Assembly: GCF_005938105.1 (NCBI RefSeq)
Contig: NZ_VCPE01000011.1
Location: 62,001-126,000 of the forward strand
Reading direction: 5' to 3'
DNA: 64,000 nt
Source: Brucella haematophila
GTDB lineage: Bacteria; Pseudomonadota; Alphaproteobacteria; Rhizobiales; Rhizobiaceae
Position 1 is the first letter of the stretch. Each line of letters begins with the position of its first letter. Of the stretch, positions 56,769 to 64,000 are shown one piece after another. Below the pieces are notes generated by a model. The model did no database searches and had not been told where the DNA came from. It saw nothing but the letters and a program-made list of their open reading frames with translations. The position numbers were made by a program, and so were the translations under genes.

Positions 56769-57938
56769 ATGAAAATTTCGACGAAAGCAGCACTGGCGCT
56801 GCTCGCCGCAACCATGTTGAACGGAACCGCGCAGGCCGAAGACGGCAAGATCAAGATCGGTTTGATCTATACGCTAAGCGGGCCATCGGCCTTGCTGGGC
56901 GAACAGTCCCGCGACGGTTTTCTGCTTGCCATGGACAAGCTGGGCAACAAGCTCGGCGGCCTCGATGCTGAAATCATCGTTCAGGACGATGAGCAGAAGC
57001 CGGATATCGGCGTCAACAAGGTCCAGCAGATGATCCAGCGCGACAAGGTGGATTTCGTCATCGGGCCGATTTTCTCCAATGTCCTGAACGCCATCGTCAA
57101 GCCGGCAACCGAATCCGGCGCATTCCTGATCTCGACCAATGCAGGCACGTCCAATCTGGCCGGCAAGGATTGCAACCCCAATCTGTTCGTGACGTCCTAT
57201 CAGAACGACCAGATGCATGAAGTTTCCGGCAAATATGCCGAGAAGCAGAACTACCAGCGCGTGTTCCTGATCGCCCCGAACTATCAGGCAGGTAAGGACG
57301 CGCTCGCCGGTTTCAAGCACTCCTATAAGAACCAGGTCGCGCAGGAAATCTATGTGCCGCTCGGCCAGCTGGATTATTCGGCGGAACTGGCGCAGATCGC
57401 CGCTGAACAGCCAGACGCCGTCTATGCCTTCCTGCCCGGCGGCATGGGTGTGAATTTCGTCAAGCAGTATCGTCAGGCCGGTCTTGAAGGCACGCCGTTC
57501 CTCTCGGCATTCACCGTGGACGAAACGACCTTGCCTGCGCAGCAGGATGCAGCGGTTGGCTTCTTCGCCGGTTCGAACTGGGCGCCGGATCTCGATTCCG
57601 CACCCGCCAAGGAATTTGCCGCCGCCTATGAAGCCAAGTTCAAGCGCATTCCGGCGACCTTTGCCGTACAGGCCTATGATGCCGCCATGCTGATCGATGC
57701 GGCGGTCAAGCAGGTCAATGGCAATCTGGCCGACAAGGACGCCTTGCGGGCCGCCATGAAGGACGCAAAATTCACCTCGCCGCGCGGTGAATTCAGCTTT
57801 GGCGACAACCACTTTCCGATCCAGAATTTCTACCTGACCAAAGTCGTCAAGCGCGATGACGGCCAGTTCGCCACGTCCTACGTTGAAACGGTCTTCAACG
57901 ACTACAAGGACAACTATGCAGCTGAATGCAAGATGTAA
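56769..57938 (+). CDS. branched-chain-type ABC transporter binding protein
   Basis: 389 residues from the ATG at 56769 (GAGGTGGA upstream). Signal peptide ends at AQA-E near residue 23. Type I periplasmic binding fold of the LivK family (IGLIYTLSGPSALLGEQSRDGF, IVQDDEQKPD). Family members also bind aromatic acids and amides; the catabolic neighbours suggest an aromatic ligand here. Two permeases and two ATPases follow. Confidence 0.92.
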   Translation: MKISTKAALALLAATMLNGTAQAEDGKIKIGLIYTLSGPSALLGEQSRDGFLLAMDKLGNKLGGLDAEIIVQDDEQKPDIGVNKVQQMIQRDKVDFVIGPIFSNVLNAIVKPATESGAFLISTNAGTSNLAGKDCNPNLFVTSYQNDQMHEVSGKYAEKQNYQRVFLIAPNYQAGKDALAGFKHSYKNQVAQEIYVPLGQLDYSAELAQIAAEQPDAVYAFLPGGMGVNFVKQYRQAGLEGTPFLSAFTVDETTLPAQQDAAVGFFAGSNWAPDLDSAPAKEFAAAYEAKFKRIPATFAVQAYDAAMLIDAAVKQVNGNLADKDALRAAMKDAKFTSPRGEFSFGDNHFPIQNFYLTKVVKRDDGQFATSYVETVFNDYKDNYAAECKM

Positions 57939-58058
57939 CCCGGTGGAAGAAGGGCGCTCCGATGAGCCCAGTCTTCTCAATTTCCAAGTCTGAAACAGTT
58001 CACGCCAGCCTGTCTGGCGTGAACCGGGCTTCAGTACAACGAGTTCCGGACATCCCCC

Positions 58059-58985
58059 ATGCTCAATCTTTTTCTGCTGCAGTCCCTTAACGGGATTCAG
58101 TTTGGCATTTTGCTCTTTCTCGTCGCCGCCGGTCTGACGCTGATCTTCGGCGTCATGGATCTCATCAATCTGGCGCATGGCGTTCTTTATATGGTCGGTG
58201 CCTATCTGACCGCGAGTTTCACTGCCATGACCGGCAGTTTCTTCTACGGCATCCTGATCGCCCTTCCCGTCACGCTCGTCATCGGCATCGTGCTGGAAGT
58301 GCTGGTCTTTCGACGATTATACGAACGTAGCCATCTCGATCAGGTTCTGGCGACTTTCGGCCTGATCCTGATTGTGAATGAACTGGTGAAGATCATCTGG
58401 GGTGCAGCGCCGCTCAGCGTGCCGATGCCAGACTCCCTGTCCGGCTCCATCCAGCTTTTCGGAAACCTGCGCTATCCTGTCTATCGCCTGCTGATCATCG
58501 CGGCTGGCCTTCTCACGGCGGCAGGTCTCTATGTCCTCGTCAATCACACGCGCATCGGCATGTTGCTGCGCGCCGGAGCAACCAATGGGGATATGGTCTC
58601 GGCGCTCGGTATCAATATCCGTCGCCTGTTCATGGTGGTCTTCGGACTTGGCGCAATGCTTGCGGGCTTTGCCGGCGGCATGGTCTCCCCCATCCTCTCG
58701 GTCGATCCGGGCATGGGCGACTCCATCCTGATCCTCACCTTCGTCGTCATCGTGATCGGCGGCGTCGGCTCGGTGCGCGGCGCTTTTGTTGCGGCCATCG
58801 CTGTCGGCCTCGTCGATACGCTTGGCCGCACCTTCGGGCCGATGCTGCTCCGCAATCTGCTTGATCCTGCCGCCGCTTCCCAGATGGGCCGCACGCTGGT
58901 GCCGATGCTCACCTATATTCTGATGGCAGCCGTGCTCTATTTCCGCCCGACCGGTCTCTTCCCGGCACAGGGAGGAACGCGATGA
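58059..58985 (+). CDS. LivH-type ABC transporter permease
   Basis: 308 residues, about eight membrane helices. NLAHGVLYMVGAYL near the N-terminus and the RAGATNGDMVSALGINIRRLF cytoplasmic loop are typical of LivH. It overlaps the next permease by four bases (ATGA). Confidence 0.93.
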   Translation: MLNLFLLQSLNGIQFGILLFLVAAGLTLIFGVMDLINLAHGVLYMVGAYLTASFTAMTGSFFYGILIALPVTLVIGIVLEVLVFRRLYERSHLDQVLATFGLILIVNELVKIIWGAAPLSVPMPDSLSGSIQLFGNLRYPVYRLLIIAAGLLTAAGLYVLVNHTRIGMLLRAGATNGDMVSALGINIRRLFMVVFGLGAMLAGFAGGMVSPILSVDPGMGDSILILTFVVIVIGGVGSVRGAFVAAIAVGLVDTLGRTFGPMLLRNLLDPAAASQMGRTLVPMLTYILMAAVLYFRPTGLFPAQGGTR

Positions 58986-59995
58986 GCGAGATTACCCATA
59001 ACAGCGCCCGCGATACCGCCATGCCGGAGAAAGCCAAAACCCGACCATCGCCTTTGCTGGATGCAGGCCCGTGGCTGGTCTTCGCCGCCTTTGCAATCGT
59101 TCCGCTTCTTGCATCCGCTCTCGGCGACAGCTTTCTTCTGGTGATCGTCACCCGCATCATGATCTTTGCGCTGGCAGCGCTTTCGCTCAACTTCATCATG
59201 GGTTACGGCGCGCTCGTCTCCTTTGGTCATGCGGCCTATATCGGGATCGGCGCTTATTCGGTCGGCATCCTGTCCAGCTATGGCATCGATGATCTGATCC
59301 TTCAGCTGGTCGCGGCTATTGTCGCCGCAGCGATCTTCGCCTTCGTCACCGGCTATATCTCGCTGAGAACCAGCGGCGTCTATTTCATCATGATCACGCT
59401 GGCCTTTGGTCAGATGGCCTTCTTCTTCATGGTGTCCCTGTCGGCCTTTGGCGGCGATGATGGAATGACACTGTCGTCGCGTTCCACGCTGTTCGGCAAT
59501 GCGCTGCTTTCCGGCAATCTGGTGCTGTTCTATTTCGTGCTGGCGCTGCTTGTCGGGGCGTTTCTCACCTTCCGCATGCTGGTGCATTCAAGGTTCGGGC
59601 GCGTGCTGCGCGGAACGCGGGATAATCCGGTGCGTATGCGCGCCATCGGCTTCTCGCCCTTCTCGTTTCAGCTCACCGCCTATGTCATCGCCGGTGTGGC
59701 GGCAGCCATTGCAGGTGTTCTGCTGGCCAACCAGATCCAGTTCGTTTCGCCTGCCTTCATGAGCTGGCAGCGCTCCGGTGAACTGATCGTCATGGTGGTG
59801 CTGGGCGGCATGGGCACGCTGATCGGCCCGGTCCTCGGCGCAACCGCCTTCATCGTGCTGGAAGAAGTACTGGCTCACTTCTCCGAGCACTGGAAACTCG
59901 GCCTCGGCCTTTTCCTCGTTCTCGTCGTGCTTTTCAGCCGCGACGGCATTGGCGGGCTGATCCGCAAGCTGCGTGGAGGTTCCGATGTCGGATGA
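58982..59995 (+). CDS. LivM-type ABC transporter permease
   Basis: 337 residues, about nine membrane helices after a polar N-terminus. GYGALVSFGHAAYIGIGAY and RGTRDNPVRMRAIGFSPF are LivM signatures. Its end overlaps the ATPase gene by 11 bp. Confidence 0.93.
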   Translation: MSEITHNSARDTAMPEKAKTRPSPLLDAGPWLVFAAFAIVPLLASALGDSFLLVIVTRIMIFALAALSLNFIMGYGALVSFGHAAYIGIGAYSVGILSSYGIDDLILQLVAAIVAAAIFAFVTGYISLRTSGVYFIMITLAFGQMAFFFMVSLSAFGGDDGMTLSSRSTLFGNALLSGNLVLFYFVLALLVGAFLTFRMLVHSRFGRVLRGTRDNPVRMRAIGFSPFSFQLTAYVIAGVAAAIAGVLLANQIQFVSPAFMSWQRSGELIVMVVLGGMGTLIGPVLGATAFIVLEEVLAHFSEHWKLGLGLFLVLVVLFSRDGIGGLIRKLRGGSDVG

Positions 59996-60740
59996 ACTTC
60001 TTCAGGTGCATGACCTGCACAAAAGCTTTGGCGCGCTCAAGGTCACGGACGGTGTCAATCTCACCGTCAAACGCGGCGAAATTCACGCGCTGATCGGCCC
60101 GAACGGTGCTGGAAAGACCACATTGATCCACCAGCTTTCGGGCAATCTGAAAAGCGACCGCGGTACGGTGATTTTCGATGGCCGCGATATTTCCAGTCTC
60201 GCCATGCCCAATCGTGTTCATCTGGGACTTGCGCGCTCGTTCCAGATCACCTCGGTTCTGGAGGGCTTCAGCGTGCTGGAAAATGTTGCGCTGGCCGTTC
60301 AGGCGCGATCCGGTTCGAGCTTCCGCTTCTTTCAGGCGGCAAGCAAGGAAGCCGGGATCAACGAGCAAGCCATGACAGCCCTCGCCCGCGTGCGGCTGGA
60401 CGATCGCGCCCATCGCCGGGCCGGAGCGCTTTCTCATGGCGAAAAGCGCCAGCTTGAGATTGCCATAGCGCTCGCCACCGAAGCACGGATGCTGTTGCTC
60501 GACGAGCCGCTGGCTGGCACCAGCCACGAGGAATCCGTTGTGCTGGTCGAGTTGATGCGCGCACTGCGCCAGACCCATACGCTGGTTCTGATCGAACATG
60601 ACATGGATGCCGTTTTCTCGCTGGCTGATCAGGTGAGTGTACTTGTCTACGGGCGCGTGATCGCATCCGGAACACCCGACGCCGTGCGCTCCGATCCGGA
60701 CGTGCGCGCCGCCTATCTCGGTGAAGAGGAGGCCGCATAA
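59985..60740 (+). CDS. LivG-type ABC transporter ATPase
   Basis: 251 residues from the ATG at 59985, which has a GGAGG four bases upstream. Walker A GPNGAGKT, signature LSHGEKRQLEIAIAL, Walker B MLLLDEPLAG. First ATPase of the five-gene importer. Confidence 0.94.
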   Translation: MSDELLQVHDLHKSFGALKVTDGVNLTVKRGEIHALIGPNGAGKTTLIHQLSGNLKSDRGTVIFDGRDISSLAMPNRVHLGLARSFQITSVLEGFSVLENVALAVQARSGSSFRFFQAASKEAGINEQAMTALARVRLDDRAHRRAGALSHGEKRQLEIAIALATEARMLLLDEPLAGTSHEESVVLVELMRALRQTHTLVLIEHDMDAVFSLADQVSVLVYGRVIASGTPDAVRSDPDVRAAYLGEEEAA

Positions 60741-61438
60741 TGCTGAAAGTCGAAGGGCTCCAGAACGCCTATGGCCAGTCCCGTATTCTGTTCGGCATCG
60801 ACTTTGAAGTCGGAGCGGGAGAGGTCGTTACGATCCTCGGCAGAAACGGCATGGGCAAAACCACAACCATCAAGTCGATCTTCGGCTTGCTGCCGCCGAA
60901 GGGCGGCAAGGTTTTCGTCAATGGCCAGGACGTTACCGGCAAACCGCCCCATGCGATTGCACGCGAGGGGCTGGGGCTGGTCCCGGAAGGGCGGCAGATA
61001 TTTCCAACGCTCAGCGTTGAGGAAAACCTGTTGGCCACCCGGCGCACGGATGCCCGCTCGTCCAAATGGACACTGGATAGCATCTACCGGATGTTCCCGC
61101 GCCTGAAAGAACGGCGGCGCAATATGGGCAACCAGCTTTCCGGCGGCGAGCAGCAGATGCTGGCCGTTGGCCGCGCCCTGATGACCAATCCGAAAATGGT
61201 CGTGCTGGACGAGGCGACGGAAGGATTGTCGCCGCTGATGCGCGAAGAGATCTGGTCCTGCCTGCGCAACATCAAGGATGAGGGCGAAGCGATCCTCGTC
61301 ATCGACAAGAATGTCGATGCGCTGGCGCGCTTTGCAGACCGTCACGTGGTTATCGAAAAAGGTCGTGTGGTGTGGAGCGGTGACAACGCCGCGCTGTTGA
61401 ACACCCCGGACATCAAGGAACGCTACTTGCACGTTTGA
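60740..61438 (+). CDS. LivF-type ABC transporter ATPase
   Basis: 232 residues, start overlapping the previous stop by one base (TAATG). Walker A GRNGMGKT, LVPEGRQIFPTLSVEENLL, signature LSGGEQQMLAVGRAL, Walker B MVVLDEATEGL. Second ATPase of the importer. Confidence 0.94.
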   Translation: MLKVEGLQNAYGQSRILFGIDFEVGAGEVVTILGRNGMGKTTTIKSIFGLLPPKGGKVFVNGQDVTGKPPHAIAREGLGLVPEGRQIFPTLSVEENLLATRRTDARSSKWTLDSIYRMFPRLKERRRNMGNQLSGGEQQMLAVGRALMTNPKMVVLDEATEGLSPLMREEIWSCLRNIKDEGEAILVIDKNVDALARFADRHVVIEKGRVVWSGDNAALLNTPDIKERYLHV

Positions 61439-61460
61439 TCGGGAGAACATCCCGAGACAG

Positions 61461-61545
61461 GCGATGCGTCTTTCGGACAGAATGTCCGTAAAAACAAATA
61501 GTTAGAACGGCTACAACGGTTCAGCCTCCACTGAAGCCGCTCTGG
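61461..61545. repeat. dispersed palindromic repeat, family A, partial copy 3
   Basis: TAAAAACAAATAGTTAGAAC followed by GGCTACAACGG and ending AGCCGCTCTGG. It corresponds to the right half of the copy at 1399-1500. CTTTCGGACA/TGTCCG at its left end forms an extra hairpin. Confidence 0.65.
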
Positions 61546-61581
61546 AAGCCGAACGTAAACTGGCATTGACAGGAGAAGAGC

Positions 61582-63210
61582 ATGCACCCCAGCGCTCATG
61601 TGGACACATTCGTTCTGGATAATCTCCCGGCTGCGGAACTTCTACCGGATATCATCAATCTCGACGAACTCGGCTACCCGGAACAGCTGAACGCGACCTA
61701 TGAACTGGTGGATGCGCATCTGGCAAACGGCAAGGGCGACCGCATCGCCTTGCAGGCGCCGGGCGTGCGCTGGACCTATCGCGATCTTGCCGCCATGATC
61801 AACAAGATCGCCAATGTGCTGACAGATAAGCTCGGCATGAAAACCGGCAACCGCGTCATGATCCGCTCGGGCAATAATCCGACCAAGATTGCGCTTTATC
61901 TGGCGATCATCAAGGCAGGCGGTGTCGTCGTGGCGACCATGCCGCTTTTGCGCGCCCGAGAGCTGGTCCAGATCATCGACAAGGCAGAGATCAGCATCGC
62001 CTTTTGCGATCATGCGCTGATCGGCGAAATGCAAAATGCCGTGGCGCAGACCAATTTCGTCAAGACACTGGTGACCTGGGAGGACCATGCGGGCGGTGAG
62101 CTTGGCGCATTGCTGGCCGATGCATCCGGCGATTTCGACCCAGTGGCAACGCGGGCGGATGACCCCTGCCTGCTCGGCTTCACATCCGGCACCACCGGCT
62201 TGCCGAAAGCGACGATCCATTTCCACCGCGACCTGCTGATCGTCTGCGACTGCTATGCGCATCACATATTGGACGCGACGGAAGACGATATCTTCATCGG
62301 CTCGCCGCCGCTGGCTTTCACATTCGGCCTTGGCGGACTGGTTCTCTTTCCTTTCAGGATCGGCGCTTCCACAGTGCTTCCGGCAAAGACCGCGCCCCAT
62401 GATCTGGCGCTCGCCATCGGCGAATATAAGCCGACTGTCTGTTTCACCGCGCCGACGGCCTATCGCGCCATGCTTTCGAAAATTGATCAATATGATCTGT
62501 CTTCACTGCGCAAATGCGTTTCAGCCGGTGAAGCTCTGCCGCTTCCCACTTTCGAAGCGTGGAAGCGCGCAACCGGGCTGTCGCTGGCAGATGGCATCGG
62601 TGCAACGGAAATGCTGCATATCTTCATTTCCGCGCCGGAAAACGACATTCGTCCCGGCGCGACCGGCAAGCCAATCCCCGGTTATGAAGCACGCGTCATC
62701 GATGACAATGGGCAGGAATGCGCGCCCGGCACCCCCGGACGCCTTGCGGTTCGCGGGCCGCTCGGCTGCAAATATCTGGCAGACCCGCGCCAGACCAAAT
62801 ATGTCGAGAATGGCTGGAACATCACCGGCGATACCTATGTCATGGATGAGGACGGCTACTTCTGGTATCAGGCCCGCAATGACGACATGATCGTTTCCGC
62901 CGGATACAATATTGCCGGGCCGGAGGTCGAGGCCAGCCTGCTCGCGCATCCGGCTGTAGCGGAATGCGGCGTGGTGGCAGCGCCGGATGAGGAACGGGGC
63001 TGCATCGTAAAAGCCTATGTGGTGCTGAACGAGGGCTATAATGGCGATGCGAATTTGCAGGAAACCCTGCAACGCCATGTCAAAAGCGAACTCGCACCCT
63101 ATAAATATCCACGCCTGATATGCTGGGTTTCCAGTCTGCCCAAGACAGAATCCGGAAAATTGCAGCGATCCGCCCTGCGCGCGCAGGCGGCAACCGAAGC
63201 CCGCGCCTGA
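61582..63210 (+). CDS. AMP-forming aryl-CoA ligase, 2-aminobenzoate/benzoate-CoA ligase type
   Basis: 542 residues. ANL superfamily: phosphate loop GFTSGTTGLPKA, GIGATEMLHIFIS, the hinge-type block YFWYQARNDDMIVSAGYNIAGPEVE, and C-terminal lysine in PKTESGKLQRSALR. Overall pattern and length fit benzoate- or 2-aminobenzoate-CoA ligases, which activate the ring acid with ATP and CoA. GGAGAAGAG precedes the start. With the transporter and monooxygenase upstream it suggests uptake, activation and hydroxylation of an aromatic acid. Confidence 0.88.
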   Translation: MHPSAHVDTFVLDNLPAAELLPDIINLDELGYPEQLNATYELVDAHLANGKGDRIALQAPGVRWTYRDLAAMINKIANVLTDKLGMKTGNRVMIRSGNNPTKIALYLAIIKAGGVVVATMPLLRARELVQIIDKAEISIAFCDHALIGEMQNAVAQTNFVKTLVTWEDHAGGELGALLADASGDFDPVATRADDPCLLGFTSGTTGLPKATIHFHRDLLIVCDCYAHHILDATEDDIFIGSPPLAFTFGLGGLVLFPFRIGASTVLPAKTAPHDLALAIGEYKPTVCFTAPTAYRAMLSKIDQYDLSSLRKCVSAGEALPLPTFEAWKRATGLSLADGIGATEMLHIFISAPENDIRPGATGKPIPGYEARVIDDNGQECAPGTPGRLAVRGPLGCKYLADPRQTKYVENGWNITGDTYVMDEDGYFWYQARNDDMIVSAGYNIAGPEVEASLLAHPAVAECGVVAAPDEERGCIVKAYVVLNEGYNGDANLQETLQRHVKSELAPYKYPRLICWVSSLPKTESGKLQRSALRAQAATEARA

Positions 63211-63245
63211 CGCGGCTTCACGCATGAAAAATGCAGGAGACTTCA

Positions 63246-64000
63246 GTGCTTCAAGACTTCGATACCGCCTATGACAATATGAAAGCCATCAGCGATTCCG
63301 CCACATATCCGCCGCGCTGGACGGAACTGGCCTCCGGCTTTCGCGCCAAAATGCGCGATCAGGGCCGCTTGATCCCTGACATCGCTTACGCCGAGGGTAC
63401 GCGCAACCATTACGACCTCTTCCTGCCGGAAGGCACGGCCAAGGGTACGCTCGTCTATGTCCATGGCGGCTATTGGAAGGGGCTGGACAAAAGCTTCTGG
63501 TCGCATCTGGCGCAGGGAGCGCTCACGCGCGGTTATCGCGTGGCCATGCCGAGCTATACGCTGTGCCCCGAAGCGCGGATTTCCGGCATCACGCTGGAAA
63601 TCGGTCGTTTCATCGACCGGCTGGCGCAGGAAGTGGACGGCGACATTGCGCTGACCGGCCATTCCGCAGGGGGGCATCTCGTCAGCCGCATGGCTTGCGA
63701 AAACGCACCCATTGCCGCCGCGACGGCGGAACGGATCAGCCATGTTCTTTCCATCAGCGGGTTGCATGATCTGCGCCCGCTGCTCAAAACCGCGATGAAC
63801 GACATTTTCCACATGGATGCGGAAGAAGCCGTCTCGGAAAGCGCCGCGCTACAGCGCCCGCGCGCGGATATTGCCGTGCATTGCTGTGTCGGCGGTGACG
63901 AACTGATGGAATTCCGGCGGCAAAATGCACTGCTGGCAAACATCTGGTACGGATTGGGGATCGAGACCAGCGCCTGGGAAATCGACGGAACGCATCATTG
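63246..64000 (+). CDS. alpha/beta hydrolase, kynurenine-formamidase-like, truncated by window end
   Basis: GTG start at 63246, chosen for AGGAG seven bases upstream (an in-frame ATG at 63231 lacks one). Open for 251 codons to the end of the window, so the C-terminus is missing. HGGYW (73-77) gives the oxyanion hole and GHSAGG (138-143) the nucleophile Ser140; GGDELMEF holds the likely acid, and a GTHH near the edge the likely catalytic His. The HGGYWK pattern fits the arylformamidase group. If so, it would hydrolyse N-formylkynurenine or a related aryl-formamide. Confidence 0.82.
   Translation, partial: MLQDFDTAYDNMKAISDSATYPPRWTELASGFRAKMRDQGRLIPDIAYAEGTRNHYDLFLPEGTAKGTLVYVHGGYWKGLDKSFWSHLAQGALTRGYRVAMPSYTLCPEARISGITLEIGRFIDRLAQEVDGDIALTGHSAGGHLVSRMACENAPIAAATAERISHVLSISGLHDLRPLLKTAMNDIFHMDAEEAVSESAALQRPRADIAVHCCVGGDELMEFRRQNALLANIWYGLGIETSAWEIDGTHH

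Noticed and set aside
1-64000. CRISPR arrays, insertion sequences, prophage, tRNA or rRNA genes
   Set aside because: No evenly spaced repeat array, transposase or integrase motif, phage structural gene, or recognisable tRNA/rRNA sequence was seen. The repeats present are short intergenic palindromes.

Overview
The window looks like a chromosomal segment of a Brucella/Ochrobactrum-type alphaproteobacterium (Rhizobiales). The basis is family-level recognition of proteins, a coding GC content near 57-60%, GSII-type glutamine synthetase, DUF930 and class GN sortase genes, rhizobial-style Pho boxes and two families of short dispersed palindromic repeats between genes. There is no tRNA, rRNA, CRISPR array, transposase or prophage. 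Genes are almost all metabolic or transport functions packed in short operons, each usually with its own regulator.

Layout. 1-4310: LysR regulator, then an APC-type permease with arginine deiminase. 4391-6983: AI-2E-type membrane protein and a Tat-exported amidohydrolase. 7000-8480: glutamine synthetase II behind a sigma-54 promoter. 8502-10205: DUF4865 protein, an overlapping 48-residue membrane protein and a divergent LysR. 10255-15228: flavin monooxygenase and zinc alcohol dehydrogenase behind a consensus sigma-54 promoter, with an AcoR-like activator and TGCAACA palindromes upstream. 15293-19143: HTH regulator, VIT/VWA surface protein ending in LPQTA, and its dedicated sortase. 19150-25795: Lrp regulator, polar amino-acid ABC transporter, RocB-like M20 hydrolase and ornithine cyclodeaminase. 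25942-29113: DUF930 protein, a small secreted protein, ZntB/CorA transporter and PPK2. 29343-31302: FAD oxidoreductase and phosphonoacetaldehyde hydrolase. 31410-37933: MFP-MFP-RND efflux system and TerC. 38009-44893: a second polar amino-acid ABC transporter, a kinase/M23/class-III-PLP fusion enzyme and an Lrp regulator. 45012-48291: cyclopropane fatty acid synthase and the BioMNY biotin transporter. 48411-52142: small ORFs, alcohol dehydrogenase, AraC regulator and a diguanylate cyclase. 52214-64000: flavin enzymes, AraC regulator, cupin, branched-chain-type ABC transporter, aryl-CoA-ligase-like enzyme and an alpha/beta hydrolase cut by the window end.

Regulatory logic that can be read from the DNA: (1) a roughly 45-bp motif upstream of the Lrp gene at 44453 recurs 3.3 kb away upstream of the second ABC transporter, tying transporter, fusion enzyme and regulator into one probable regulon, possibly for hydroxylysine or a phosphorylated amino alcohol. 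(2) Two opposed Pho-box-like sites lie between PPK2 and the phosphonate genes. (3) Two sigma-54 promoters match the consensus, before glutamine synthetase II and before the alcohol dehydrogenase/monooxygenase pair. All functions are inferred from sequence motifs and family recognition; no database search was run.
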